Numbered from the stretch's first letter, positions 5,953-14,937 are shown. The stretch is DNA of 35,925 bases from W1P20-047 sp051878795 (GCA_051878795.1 JBJEKU010000099.1:1-35925); one strand, 5' to 3'. Program-made: numbers and translations. Notes: a model not told the origin generated them from the letters alone.

Positions 5953-5998
5953 AGAGGGGATGGGAAGCCTGTCGGGGTTTCCCATCCCCTCTTTCTCA
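5953..5998 (+). terminator. Intrinsic terminator of the riboswitch operon
   Basis: AGAGGGGATGGGAA (5953-5966) and TTCCCATCCCCTCT (5979-5992) form a perfect 14-bp stem, followed by TTCTCATT. It lies between this operon and the convergent U32 gene; the opposite strand lacks a T-run, so it mainly serves the plus strand. Confidence 0.85.
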
Positions 5999-6044
5999 TT
6001 ATCGGTTTCGACAGGAACAGATCCTCCTTGCCGCTTTTCCGCTC

Positions 6045-7310
6045 CTATTCGCTTCTCAGAGCGCTCTTGTCATCCACGGGTTTGCTCGTATCCTCCAGGC
6101 GTTCGATACGGGCGATATCCGCTTTCCCCAACGGGAAGGGTGAAAGGAAGGAATAGGTATCCATCGCGCGATTGGCAACCTCCACCGGATACGGCTCGCC
6201 GTTTTCGGGAACATGCATCAGACCGCCTACCTGTAGGGAACGCACGGGCTCACCCGGGGCAAGCACCTCGAGTTCGCTTCCCTCCCAGAAGCGGTTCCTG
6301 CATATGCCCCTCACGCGCCAGGCATCCCCTTCCGCCTCGCTGGAAAGCACCTCGACCGCCCAGTCGTAGGGGCGCACATAGGCATCCGTCTCAGGGGTCT
6401 GATGGGCGGGACCGAAGAAGAACCCCGTCCCATACGGCCTGTGTGACACGGTTTCCAGTTCATGCTGGAAAATCGCAGGGTCCGCCCCATCCAACACCTG
6501 GCGGTAGGCGTTCACCACGGTCGCCACATAGAAGGCCTTCTTGTTGCGTCCCTCGATCTTGATGGAATCCACACCTGCCTCGGTCAGCTTATCCAGATAG
6601 GACAGCATGTTCATGTCCTTGGCGTTGAGGATATAGCTACCCCGATCGTCTTCCTCGATAGGGAAATGCACGCCAGGACGCTTCTCCTCCTCCAAGGTAT
6701 AGCTCCAACGGCATGGTTGCGTGCAGTGCCCGTTCGTTGCGCTGCGACCGGTCAGGTAGTCGCTGATCAGGCAGCGGCCCGAGATGGCCATGCACATGGC
6801 CCCATGGACGAATACCTCGATCTCCATGCTTTCGGGAAGCAGACGGCGCATCCGGGCGATGTCCTCCAAGCTCATCTCGCGTGCGCACACCACACGACTC
6901 GCCCCCAGCTCATGCCAGGTCAGCGCCGAAGCGCTATTGGAGACGGAAGCCTGCGTGCTCACGTGGATCTGCGCGTTGGGCGCATGCTCCCGCACGCATC
7001 TAAGCGCACCCAGGTCGCTCACCAGCACGGCATCCACTCCAGCAGCATCGATAGCCTGCAGATACCGCGGCAAGTCTTCGAAATCCTCTTCGTGCATCTG
7101 GGCGTTGCAGGTCACATGCACCGACACCCCCCGGTTGTGCGCGTACTCTACTGCACGGGGCAATTCCTCCAACGAGAAGTTCGAAGCACGCTGACGCAGG
7201 TTGAAGCGGTCGGTGGCAAGGTACACGGCATCCGCACCGAAGCGGATGGCATATTCCAGCTGCTCCCACCCTCCGGCAGGAGCCAGAAGCTCAGGTTTTC
7301 CGTTGATCAA
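6045..7310 (-). CDS. Peptidase U32 family protein
   Basis: About 421 residues from the TTG chosen here. It opens with NGKPELLAPAGGWEQL, the usual beginning of U32 proteins, and carries the U32 signature E-V-F-V-H-G-A-M-C-M-A-I-S-G-R-C, then SDYLTGRSATNGHCTQPCRW with conserved cysteines. Family members include collagenase-like proteases and the TrhP/RlhA type that act in hydroxylation of tRNA or rRNA; the shared cysteines fit the latter group, but I cannot assign one. An ATG at 7379 would add 23 residues but has no ribosome site and would place a 10-bp hairpin (7338-7370) inside the gene. The TTG at 7310 has AAGGAG seven bases upstream. It follows proS on the same strand and is convergent with the riboswitch operon. 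Confidence 0.85.
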   Translation of the reverse strand: MINGKPELLAPAGGWEQLEYAIRFGADAVYLATDRFNLRQRASNFSLEELPRAVEYAHNRGVSVHVTCNAQMHEEDFEDLPRYLQAIDAAGVDAVLVSDLGALRCVREHAPNAQIHVSTQASVSNSASALTWHELGASRVVCAREMSLEDIARMRRLLPESMEIEVFVHGAMCMAISGRCLISDYLTGRSATNGHCTQPCRWSYTLEEEKRPGVHFPIEEDDRGSYILNAKDMNMLSYLDKLTEAGVDSIKIEGRNKKAFYVATVVNAYRQVLDGADPAIFQHELETVSHRPYGTGFFFGPAHQTPETDAYVRPYDWAVEVLSSEAEGDAWRVRGICRNRFWEGSELEVLAPGEPVRSLQVGGLMHVPENGEPYPVEVANRAMDTYSFLSPFPLGKADIARIERLEDTSKPVDDKSALRSE

Positions 7311-7337
7311 ATGATGCTCCTTCCCTGCCTTCGCAGA

Positions 7338-7370
7338 AATCGTGCCGCCCCTAAACGGAACGGCACGATT
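7338..7370 (-). other. Hairpin between proS and the U32 gene
   Basis: AATCGTGCCG (7338-7347) and CGGCACGATT (7361-7370) form a perfect 10-bp stem with a 13-base loop. On the minus strand the bases after it are TCTGCGAAGG, so termination would be weak. It may lower read-through from the proS operon into the U32 gene. Confidence 0.5.
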
Positions 7371-7395
7371 CCAAATCAAAGTTTCGATTCGACGC

Positions 7396-9138
7396 CTACG
7401 CCATCTGGTCGCCCAGGAAGGCTTTCAGGAAATCTTCGGGAGTGCGGGCGTCTGCCAGAATCTGCTTGTATTCGTCGATGGGAATGACGGACTTCTCGTT
7501 GGTGTAGCGGTTCTTCACCTCCACCTCGCCGTTCTTCACGCCGCGCTTGCCCACGGTGATCTGCAGGGGCCAGCCCATCAGGTCGGCTTCTGCGAACTTG
7601 ACGCCGGGACGCTCGTTACGATCGTCAAGAACCACTTCCAGGCCGATTTCAGCCAGCTCGGCGGCCATCTGCTCGGCCGCAGGCTGCACCAAGTCGTCGC
7701 CCACGATCAGGGGCATGACGCACACATGGGCGGGCGCCACGGAGACGGGCCATTTGATACCGAATTCGTCGTTGTACTGCTCGACGATCGCACCCATGCA
7801 ACGGGACACGCCCACGCCGTAGCAACCCATGATGAAGGGCTTGTCCTTGCCGTCCTCATCGCTGAAGGTCGCATTCATGGCCTTGGAGTACTTGTCGCCC
7901 AGCTCGAATACCTGCGCCACCTCGATGCCGCGGGAAGAGACCAGGGGGCGTCCGCACTTGACGCACAGATCGCCTTCCTTCGCGGTGCTGATGTCGCACC
8001 AGAAGTCGACGTTGAAGTCGCGGCCCTGCTTGGCGCCCACGAAGTGGTAGCCATCCTCGTTCGCACCGACCACCCAGTGCATGATGTCCTTCAAGCTCTC
8101 GTCCGCGCCGATCTTCACGCCCTCGGGCAGGCCCACGCAGCCGATGGAGCCCTTGGGCAGGCCGGCGGCTTCCATTTCCTCATCGCTCATCAGGGTGAAA
8201 CCGGGCACCGCACGCTCCGCCTTCAGCTCGTTGAGCTCATGGTCGCCGGGCAGGAACAGGGCGACGGCATTGCCCTCGCCATCCTTGCCGACCATGCACT
8301 TGACCGTGGAGCTTTCGGGGCAGTCCAGGAATTCCGCCAGCTGGGCGATGGTGTGCACATCGGGGGTATGCACCTTGCGCAGTTCGGTCTCAGGGAATTC
8401 GGTGGGCTTGATTACAGCCTCCGCCACTTCCGCATTCGCTGCAAAACCGCACTCGCAGCTGACCAGGTCGGCTTCGCCCGCATCTGCCAGTGCCATGAAC
8501 TCGCAGGTCAGAGAGCCGCCGATTTGGCCGCCGTCCGCCTCGACGGGACGGAAGTCCAGACCCAGTCGCTTGCAGATGCGCTCGTAGGCGCGGCTCATCT
8601 CCTCATAGGTCTCATGCAGGGATTCGTAGGTGGAATGGAAGCTGTACGCGTCCTTCATGATGAACTCGCGGCTGCGCATGAGGCCGAAGCGGGGTCGACG
8701 CTCGTCGCGGTACTTCACCTGGATCTGGTACAGGTTCAACGGAAGCTGCCTGTAGGAGCGAAGCTCGTTGCGCACCAGGTCGGTGATGACCTCCTCATGG
8801 GTGGGTCCCAGGCACAAGCTGAAGCCGTGACGGTCGTCCAAGCGCATCATTTCCGGGCCGTAGGCATCCCAACGGCCGCTCTCCGCCCACAACTCTGCCG
8901 GCTGCAGGATGGGCATGCGCACTTCCTGGGCACCGGAGGCGTCCATTTCCTCGCGGACGATCTGCTCGATCTTCCTGATTACGCGCCAACCCAAGGGCAG
9001 GAAGGAATACATTCCGGTGTTGGTCTTGCGCATCATGCCGGCACGCAAGAGCAGGCGGTGGCTTGCGATGGCTGCCTCGGAAGGTACTTCCTTCAGCGTG
9101 GGAGCGTAAAGCTCGCTCATTCGGGTGATATGCATCAT
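7396..9138 (-). CDS. proS: Prolyl-tRNA synthetase (bacterial type, with editing domain)
   Basis: Charges tRNA-Pro with proline in the cytoplasm. At 580 residues it has the length of the bacterial ProS form. Class II motif 2 is visible in KYRDERRPRFGLMRSREFIMKDAYSFH (about residues 140-170). A YbaK-like editing insertion, which removes mischarged Ala-tRNA-Pro, occupies roughly 220-400. Motif 3 and the anticodon domain follow, with CYGVGVSRCMGAIVEQ before the C-terminal part. The first ATG overlaps the ispG stop (ATGA), indicating translational coupling. It is the last gene of the uppS-cdsA-dxr-M50-ispG-proS operon, an order found in many bacteria. Confidence 0.97.
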   Translation of the reverse strand: MMHITRMSELYAPTLKEVPSEAAIASHRLLLRAGMMRKTNTGMYSFLPLGWRVIRKIEQIVREEMDASGAQEVRMPILQPAELWAESGRWDAYGPEMMRLDDRHGFSLCLGPTHEEVITDLVRNELRSYRQLPLNLYQIQVKYRDERRPRFGLMRSREFIMKDAYSFHSTYESLHETYEEMSRAYERICKRLGLDFRPVEADGGQIGGSLTCEFMALADAGEADLVSCECGFAANAEVAEAVIKPTEFPETELRKVHTPDVHTIAQLAEFLDCPESSTVKCMVGKDGEGNAVALFLPGDHELNELKAERAVPGFTLMSDEEMEAAGLPKGSIGCVGLPEGVKIGADESLKDIMHWVVGANEDGYHFVGAKQGRDFNVDFWCDISTAKEGDLCVKCGRPLVSSRGIEVAQVFELGDKYSKAMNATFSDEDGKDKPFIMGCYGVGVSRCMGAIVEQYNDEFGIKWPVSVAPAHVCVMPLIVGDDLVQPAAEQMAAELAEIGLEVVLDDRNERPGVKFAEADLMGWPLQITVGKRGVKNGEVEVKNRYTNEKSVIPIDEYKQILADARTPEDFLKAFLGDQMA

Positions 9139-10190
9139 AGTCTTCCAATCTCCTCAAGCAGAGCATCGACGATTTCGTCCTCGCCGACTTTCCGCAAAGT
9201 TTCCCCATGTTTGAAGATGACCCCGTTTCCAGGACCGCATGCGACTCCGATGTCCGCACCCGCAGCCTCGCCGGGACCGTTCACCACGCAGCCCATGACC
9301 GCGACCTTCAAGGGGGCGGCCACATTCTGGAGGGCATCGTCCACCTGCTTGGCCAAGCCGATCAGATCGACCTGGCAGCGGCCGCAGGTGGGGCAGCTGA
9401 TGATTTCGGGGCTTCGGCGGCGCAGATCGAGCGCTGCCAGCAAAGTCCAGCACGCGCGGATTTCCTGCACCGGGTCGTCGGTCAGGGAAATGCGCATGGT
9501 GTCGCCGATTCCCTGTTCGAGTAGGATACCCAAGCCCGAAGCAGATTTTACCAGTCCTTGGAACAAGGTTCCCGCTTCGGTTACCCCGATATGCAATGGA
9601 TTGTCAGGGATCATCTCCGAAAGCAAGCGGTATGCCTCTACCGTGGTGCAGACATCGGACGCCTTTGCGGAGACCACCACATCGTAGAAGCCGCGCTCTT
9701 CGAAATGCCTTACGTAATCGGCGGCGGAAAGGGCGAGCTTCTGAGGCAGGGTCAGATTGTCGCGGGATTTCAGGGAATCGTCGAGCGATCCGGCATTCAC
9801 GCCCACCCTGATGGGGATTCCCGCCTCTCCCGCAGCCTCGATCACCGGATCGGCCTTTTCCCAACCGCCGATATTACCGGGGTTGATACGCAGCTTCGCC
9901 GCACCGCGGCGGGCGGCCTCGATGGCGATCTGCGCGTCGAAATGGATGTCGGCCACTACAGGCAGGGGCGATTCCTCGCATACCTCCTGGAAGGCATCGA
10001 GGTACATGCGCCGGGGAATCGCCATGCGCACCACCTCGCAGCCCGCTTCGGCGAGCTGGCGGATCTGGCGCAGGTTCGCCTGCACGTCATCAGGCGGCTG
10101 GTTGAGCATCGATTGGACCACGCACGGGGCCCCGCCACCCATGGGGACCTTCCCCACCATCACCCGCCTGGTTCTCTGATTGGGTTTCAT
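9135..10190 (-). CDS. ispG: 4-hydroxy-3-methylbut-2-enyl-diphosphate synthase (flavodoxin/ferredoxin)
   Basis: Converts methylerythritol cyclodiphosphate to HMBPP, the penultimate step of the MEP isoprenoid pathway. The protein has 351 residues, a TIM-barrel N-terminal part starting with RRVMVGKVPMGGGAP and VVQSML, and a C-terminal iron-sulfur part. The [4Fe-4S] ligands are visible as C266-P-T-C269 and C301 in MGCVVNGPGE, with E308 as the usual fourth ligand. The start lies six bases after the M50 protease gene, and its ribosome site AGGAGG is formed by the last codons of that gene. It shares its operon with dxr, an earlier enzyme of the same pathway. Confidence 0.97.
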   Translation of the reverse strand: MKPNQRTRRVMVGKVPMGGGAPCVVQSMLNQPPDDVQANLRQIRQLAEAGCEVVRMAIPRRMYLDAFQEVCEESPLPVVADIHFDAQIAIEAARRGAAKLRINPGNIGGWEKADPVIEAAGEAGIPIRVGVNAGSLDDSLKSRDNLTLPQKLALSAADYVRHFEERGFYDVVVSAKASDVCTTVEAYRLLSEMIPDNPLHIGVTEAGTLFQGLVKSASGLGILLEQGIGDTMRISLTDDPVQEIRACWTLLAALDLRRRSPEIISCPTCGRCQVDLIGLAKQVDDALQNVAAPLKVAVMGCVVNGPGEAAGADIGVACGPGNGVIFKHGETLRKVGEDEIVDALLEEIGRL

Positions 10191-10196
10191 AGGCTG

Positions 10197-11261
10197 TCAG
10201 CCTCCTAGCACGAACCTCTGGACGTCCTGATTGATCATGAAGATGAACAGCAGCATGAACAATGCCATGCCGAACAGCGAGATGGCATTCACCACCGGAA
10301 CGGGGATATCGCGTCCGATGATCTTCTGGATGATCTCGATGACGAACTTGCCGCCATCCAAGGGGGGTATGGGCAGCAGGTTCATCAGGCCCAAGGAAAC
10401 GGAAATGAGCGCGGAGAACATAACGAAGGTGAGCATGCCCTGCTCGAAAGCGCTCTTCGAGATCACGGCGATTCCCACCACGCCCGCCGAATCGGAAAGC
10501 GTTTGCGCAGCAGTCGCAGGATTGAACAAGCCGGCAATAGCCTGCACCGTTGCGGCAAGATAGCATACGCCGGCATACAGCGAACGAAGCGGATCGACGC
10601 GCAGATGCTCGACTGCTCCGTCTGCATTCTGCACATCGATGCCGATCACCGAATAGACCACCACCATGACGAGCATGAAGAACAGCAGATTCGCAAACGG
10701 ACCCGCGAGCAGGACTACGCAGCGCTTCCAGAACGGAAGGCTGCGGTACTGCTGCCGCCTTTCCGACTCGAAGAAGGCGCGGGGTTCTTCCTGGGGGCGG
10801 GGTTCGCCTTCGGCGACAAGCACCGTACGCCCCTGGCGCACCTCGACCGTGCGATAGGTGTTGTACGGATCGGTCTTCTTCGGAGCGGTGATGCAACCCC
10901 ATTCCACCAGCTGGTCCAGAGCGCGGCAGGCATCGTCCACGCCGATGCCGCATTCCCAGGCAAGGTCTTCCAGCACCACCGTTCCATGGCGGTACGCACA
11001 ATCGAGCACCTGCTCCAGATAAGGGCTTTCCGGCCCGCCTTCCATACCGCACAACCGCGCATAGCCGCCGAGCGGGATGGCGGTCACGCCGAAGGTGGTG
11101 CCGCGCCATTTGAATCCCACGCGGGGACCGGGAAGCCCCACCATGAATTCGGAAACGCGCACGCCGAAGGCCCGGGCGGCGAGGAAGTGGCCACCCTCGT
11201 GGATGACCACGAGGAAGCCAAGGACCACGATACAGCACAGGATTGCGGTGATAGCACCCAT
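10197..11261 (-). CDS. M50 site-2 protease (RseP/RasP-like) with winged-helix-like insert, no PDZ domain
   Basis: A membrane-embedded zinc protease of 354 residues from the ATG at 11261. A TTG at 11279 is possible, but the AGAGGG before it is too close. The active site is H21-E-G-G-H25 in the first membrane segment, with the third zinc-ligand motif N-L-L-P-I-P-P-L-D-G-G near 294-304 and a VVGI block near 261-264. There are about four membrane segments: near 5-20, 182-206, 275-298 and 328-344. Two things are unusual. Only about 15 residues lie between the second membrane segment and the following helix, where RseP-type enzymes carry one or two PDZ domains. Instead about 65 residues (roughly 79-143) are inserted in the first loop and read like a winged helix (helices VLDCAYRHG, LEDLAWECG, DDACRALDQLVEWGCI, then a YRTVEV strand). 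The gene is translationally linked to dxr and ispG. Confidence 0.88.
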   Translation of the reverse strand: MGAITAILCCIVVLGFLVVIHEGGHFLAARAFGVRVSEFMVGLPGPRVGFKWRGTTFGVTAIPLGGYARLCGMEGGPESPYLEQVLDCAYRHGTVVLEDLAWECGIGVDDACRALDQLVEWGCITAPKKTDPYNTYRTVEVRQGRTVLVAEGEPRPQEEPRAFFESERRQQYRSLPFWKRCVVLLAGPFANLLFFMLVMVVVYSVIGIDVQNADGAVEHLRVDPLRSLYAGVCYLAATVQAIAGLFNPATAAQTLSDSAGVVGIAVISKSAFEQGMLTFVMFSALISVSLGLMNLLPIPPLDGGKFVIEIIQKIIGRDIPVPVVNAISLFGMALFMLLFIFMINQDVQRFVLGG

Positions 11262-11266
11262 TGCGC

Positions 11267-12475
11267 CTACGCCCGCCAATCCCTCTGGGCGATCAGGTCA
11301 CGGGCGGCGCACCTGGCCCAGGCATCCTGTTCCTGCAGCTGGGCAACGCTTTCGACGGCCTGCACCTGGTGCATTTCCATCACCGACTCGACGGTGCGGG
11401 CGATATCCAGGTATCCGCATTGGTGGGAAAGGAAGGCAGCAACGGCAACCTCGTTCGCGGCATTCATGACGCAAGGGAGCGTACCGCCCGTGGAGCCGGC
11501 GATACGCGCCAGCTCGAGCGCACGGAAGGTGCGGGTATCCGGCTCGAAGAATTCCAGGCTTCCCAGCTTGCAGAAATCCAAAGGCTCGACGGGAGCATCC
11601 CAGCGGTCGGGATAGCTCAAGGCGAACTGGATGGGAATGCGCATATCGGTCGTGCCCAAGTGGGCCTTCACGCTGCCGTCGGAAAACTCGACCATGGAAT
11701 GGATGGCGCTCTGCGGTTGCACCACCACTTTGATGCGGTCGTAGCCGATGTCGAACAGATGATGCGCCTCGATGACTTCCAAGCCCTTATTCATCAGGGT
11801 GGATGAGTCGATGGTGATCTTCGGGCCCATGTTCCATGTAGGATGGGCAAGGGCCTGCTCGGGAGTCACCCGCGCGAGCTCGTCGCGCGTACGGCCGCGG
11901 AAGGGACCGCCCGAAGCGGTCACCCAAAGGCAGCTCACCTCATCATGACGCTCCCCTAAAAGGCACTGGTAGATGGCCCCATGCTCGGAATCGATGGGCA
12001 TAAGCGACCCGGGCCTGCCCGCCCGAGCGTCCAGGCCCCTCGCAAGCGGCATGATCAGATCGCCGCCCACCACGAGGGATTCCTTGTTCGCAAGCGCCAG
12101 CACCTTGCCCGCGCGCAGGGTCTCATAGCTTGCCTGCAGGCCGGCTGCACCCACGAGCGCATTGACCACCAGGTCCACCTCGGGCAACTTGACAAGCGCG
12201 CTCACCGCATCGGGGCCGAAGGCGATTTCCGCCCCCTGGGGAAGCTCTCGGGAAATCTCCGCACATTCAGTACCCGCAGCAAGATAGGGCACCCCGAACT
12301 CGTGCGCCTGGTCGATCATCTGGTCGACGCGCCTTCCAGCGGCAAGCGCGACTATCTCGAGCTTGTCGGGATGGCGCCTGACCACGTCGAGGGTCTGGGT
12401 GCCGATCGACCCGGTAGAGCCCAGGATCGCGATCTTCCTGGGAAACGGCGCCTGCTCGGGCTTAGATAACGACAT
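11267..12475 (-). CDS. dxr: 1-deoxy-D-xylulose 5-phosphate reductoisomerase
   Basis: Makes 2-C-methyl-D-erythritol 4-phosphate with NADPH, the first committed MEP-pathway step. The protein has 402 residues, the normal length. The NADPH fold starts with KIAILGSTGSIGTQTLDVV. NKESLVVGG and the metal-site region IDSEHGAIYQCL follow, with TASGGPFRGR and the substrate motif WNMGPKITIDSSTLMNKGLEVIEAHHLF. The start overlaps the end of cdsA by 14 bases, and the stop is six bases before the ATG of the M50 protease gene. Confidence 0.97.
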   Translation of the reverse strand: MSLSKPEQAPFPRKIAILGSTGSIGTQTLDVVRRHPDKLEIVALAAGRRVDQMIDQAHEFGVPYLAAGTECAEISRELPQGAEIAFGPDAVSALVKLPEVDLVVNALVGAAGLQASYETLRAGKVLALANKESLVVGGDLIMPLARGLDARAGRPGSLMPIDSEHGAIYQCLLGERHDEVSCLWVTASGGPFRGRTRDELARVTPEQALAHPTWNMGPKITIDSSTLMNKGLEVIEAHHLFDIGYDRIKVVVQPQSAIHSMVEFSDGSVKAHLGTTDMRIPIQFALSYPDRWDAPVEPLDFCKLGSLEFFEPDTRTFRALELARIAGSTGGTLPCVMNAANEVAVAAFLSHQCGYLDIARTVESVMEMHQVQAVESVAQLQEQDAWARCAARDLIAQRDWRA

Positions 12476-13412
12476 TGGGAATGCAGCCTCCTAAATACAG
12501 GCACAGTGTCGCGGTGATGGATACGGTGAGCAGCGAATCGGTGCGGTCGAACATCCCGCCATGACCGGGCATGATCGTCCCGGAATCCTTCACGCCCACG
12601 TTGCGCTTCATACGGCTTTCGGCAAGATCGCCCACGACTCCCATCACGCCGCACAGCAGGCCGAAGCCCACCGCCTGGGGGATGCTCAGGGAAAGCACGG
12701 GGATGAAGGACATCCCGCACCAGAACAGGATCGAAAAGACCAATCCGCCGAAGAAGCCCTCCCAGGTCTTCTTCGGGGAGATGACAGGGGCCATCCTATG
12801 CTTGCCGATCGCCCTGCCCACCAGATATGCGCCGACATCGTTGAGCCAAACGCTCGCGATGAGGGCAAGCATGGTCACGCCTCCCCAGATGGCACCGAGG
12901 TCCATACGGACCACGAGCAGGCAGGAAAGGGACATACCCATGTATATCGCGCCGAATACGGTCAGGCACAGGTCGATGATCCTCGCCTTCGGCCAGCATA
13001 CATACCAGACGACCAGCGCGAGCAGGAACACCGAGGCGACGATGACGATTCCCGACAAGCCGAAGAAGAAGGCCACGATGGGAAATGCCGCAGCGGCAGC
13101 GATACCCAACCATTCATTCACCAGCTTGTCATCGCGCTTCATCATCCTATAGAACTCGAAGGCGCACATGCCCGCGATCACAGCCAAATACACCATCGCG
13201 GTGATATCGCTCAACAGGACGCATGCCGCGGTGACCACGAAGTAGATGAAGCCCGCAACGGTGCGGACCCCCAAATCGGATTTCTTCTTGCCCCCTTCGG
13301 CGGAAGGAGCCCCTCCCTGCGTCGCCTTCGCGGGAACGTTCCTTTCGTTTCCCCTATCGAAATCCAGGACGGGGGTACGGGACTCCGGATTCTTTTCCTT
13401 GGTTTCGATCAT
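12462..13412 (-). CDS. cdsA: Phosphatidate cytidylyltransferase
   Basis: Forms CDP-diacylglycerol from phosphatidate and CTP at the cytoplasmic membrane, for phospholipid synthesis. The protein has 316 residues. The first 50 are polar (KEKNPESRTP through GGKKKSD), followed by about seven hydrophobic segments. The CDS signature S-R-M-K-R-N-V-G-V-K-D-S-G-T-I-M-P-G-H-G plus GMFDRTD lies near the C-terminus with the catalytic aspartates. The start overlaps the uppS stop as ATGA. The charged N-terminal extension is longer than in many homologues. Confidence 0.95.
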   Translation of the reverse strand: MIETKEKNPESRTPVLDFDRGNERNVPAKATQGGAPSAEGGKKKSDLGVRTVAGFIYFVVTAACVLLSDITAMVYLAVIAGMCAFEFYRMMKRDDKLVNEWLGIAAAAAFPIVAFFFGLSGIVIVASVFLLALVVWYVCWPKARIIDLCLTVFGAIYMGMSLSCLLVVRMDLGAIWGGVTMLALIASVWLNDVGAYLVGRAIGKHRMAPVISPKKTWEGFFGGLVFSILFWCGMSFIPVLSLSIPQAVGFGLLCGVMGVVGDLAESRMKRNVGVKDSGTIMPGHGGMFDRTDSLLTVSITATLCLYLGGCIPNVVI

Positions 13413-14203
13413 GCCTTCCCCACTCCCCCGAAGCGCCTATCGCGTCCTTGGAAACCAAGGAGCGCACGCAAGAACTCGTACCTATCGAAATCCGGCCACA
13501 GGACATCGGTGACATAGAACTCGGAATATGCGATCTGCCAGAGCAGGAAGTTCGAGACCCTCAGCTCCCCGCTGGTGCGGATGACCAGATCGGGGTCGGG
13601 AGCCTGGACCTTCGCCGTGTCCAGATGGGCGGAAATGCGCTCGGCGGTCACAGGCAGCGCCTCCTCGCCAGCCGACGCACGCCGGGTATCTTCGGCGATG
13701 ATGCGGTTCACAGCCTGCACGATTTCCTGGCGTCCTCCGTAGTTCACCGCGACCATCAAGGTCATGCCGGTGTTGTTGCGGGTCTTCTCCCAAGCCTTGG
13801 CGAAGGCATCGCGCGTGCGATCGGGCAGCATGGAGTCGTCGCCGATGGTCATGACGCGCACACCCTCTTTGTGGAGTTCGTCCACTTCGGCGAGCATGGT
13901 CTTGGCGAACAACTCCATCAAACCGACCACCTCTGCCTTGGGCCTGTTCCAATTCTCGGTCGAGAACGAATACAGAGTCAGATAGCGGACTCCCAGATCG
14001 GAAGCGGTGCGGATGGTCTCACGGACGGCTCCGATCCCCGCTTTGTGGCCCGCAAGGCGAATGCTTCCCCTCTTCTTCGCCCAACGTCCATTGCCATCCA
14101 TGATCACGGCAACATGCTGCGGAATACGCTCCAAATCGAGGGCGGAAGGATCCAGGCCCTCGGGAACATCCGGAAATATCTCTTCAAGTGGCTTGCTGAG
14201 CAT
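13409..14203 (-). CDS. uppS: Isoprenyl (undecaprenyl) diphosphate synthase
   Basis: A cis-prenyltransferase that condenses isopentenyl diphosphate onto farnesyl diphosphate to give the C55 (or similar) lipid carrier for cell-wall synthesis. The protein has 264 residues, with the signature HVAVIMDGNGRWAKKRG (catalytic D36) and the C-terminal DLVIRTSGELRVSNFLLWQIAYSEFY block. The start has GGGAGG four bases before the ATG. It is the first gene of the overlapping operon with cdsA, dxr, the M50 protease, ispG and proS. It lies 176 bases downstream of frr. Confidence 0.96.
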   Translation of the reverse strand: MLSKPLEEIFPDVPEGLDPSALDLERIPQHVAVIMDGNGRWAKKRGSIRLAGHKAGIGAVRETIRTASDLGVRYLTLYSFSTENWNRPKAEVVGLMELFAKTMLAEVDELHKEGVRVMTIGDDSMLPDRTRDAFAKAWEKTRNNTGMTLMVAVNYGGRQEIVQAVNRIIAEDTRRASAGEEALPVTAERISAHLDTAKVQAPDPDLVIRTSGELRVSNFLLWQIAYSEFYVTDVLWPDFDRYEFLRALLGFQGRDRRFGGVGKA

Positions 14204-14235
14204 TGAACCTCCCTTTCAAGTCCAGTCAAGCAGCC

Positions 14236-14269
14236 GCCGAAGCGGTCCAGCGGCCGAATCGCTTCGGCC
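14236..14269 (-). other. Hairpin region between frr and uppS
   Basis: Two mutually exclusive stems can form: GCCGAAGCG/CGCTTCGGC (14236-14244, 14260-14268) and GGCCGAA-TCGC-TTCGGCC (14252-14269). Neither is followed by T-residues. The 176-base gap holds no gene that I can support; an attenuator or mRNA 3'-end structure is possible. Confidence 0.4.
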
Positions 14270-14379
14270 TGAAGTACTAAGATGGCGGGATGCGCGCCCT
14301 TGGGCTCTCCCGAGTACAAGGGACGGCATTCCGCCAGGATGATTTCGGCTATTAGGTTTAGCCAGGACGAAGGGGCGGC

Positions 14380-14937
14380 CTAGATGGCCATGACCTCTTC
14401 TTCCTTCTTCTTGTAGTGCTCTTCGACCTTGTCGATGTACTTATCGGTCATCTTCTGGACATCGTCCTTGGCACGACGCGCATCGTCCTCGGGCAGGCCA
14501 TCGTTCTTTTCCGCCTTCTCGATTGCGGAGTTGGCATCACGACGGGCATTGCGCACCGCAACGCGCGCTTCCTCGGAATACGCCTTGCACTGCTTGGCGA
14601 GTTCGCGACGGCGTTCTTCGGTGAGGGTGGGGAAAGGCAGGCGGATGATGTTGCCATCGTTGCTGGGAGTCACGCCCAGGTTGCTGGCGATGATCGCCTG
14701 CTCGATAGCACCCAGGACGCCCTTGTCCCAAGGCTCGATGACGAGCATGTGGGCATCGGGGGTCTTGATCGCGGACATCTGATTGATGGGCGTGGGAACG
14801 CCGTAGTAGTCGACGCGGATCTTATCGAGCACCATCGCGTTTGCACGACCGGTACGGACGCTGGCGAATGCCTCATCCAGGTTGTCGAGTGCCTTGTTCA
14901 TGCGTTCTTCGGCTTCGAGCATGATTTCGTCTACCAT
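14380..14937 (-). CDS. frr: Ribosome recycling factor
   Basis: Splits the post-termination ribosome together with EF-G. At 185 residues it has exactly the family length. Recognisable blocks are ASVRTGRANAMVLDKIRVDYYGVPTPINQMS, ALVIEPWDKG-like MLVIEPWDKGVLGAIEQAI, and NDGNIIRLPFPTLTEERRRELAK. The start follows GGAGG. It lies downstream of pyrH, the usual partner, but a terminator at 15041-15070 separates the two, so frr probably also has its own promoter in the 140-base gap. Confidence 0.97.
   Translation of the reverse strand: MVDEIMLEAEERMNKALDNLDEAFASVRTGRANAMVLDKIRVDYYGVPTPINQMSAIKTPDAHMLVIEPWDKGVLGAIEQAIIASNLGVTPSNDGNIIRLPFPTLTEERRRELAKQCKAYSEEARVAVRNARRDANSAIEKAEKNDGLPEDDARRAKDDVQKMTDKYIDKVEEHYKKKEEEVMAI

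Noticed and set aside
7342..9687. 781-codon frame antisense to proS and ispG, and a similar 979-codon frame antisense to ppk1 (31997-34936)
   Set aside because: Long antisense frames are expected in GC-rich coding DNA with skewed third positions. The proteins are His/Val/Gly/Asp-rich without domains, while the opposite strand encodes clear enzymes.
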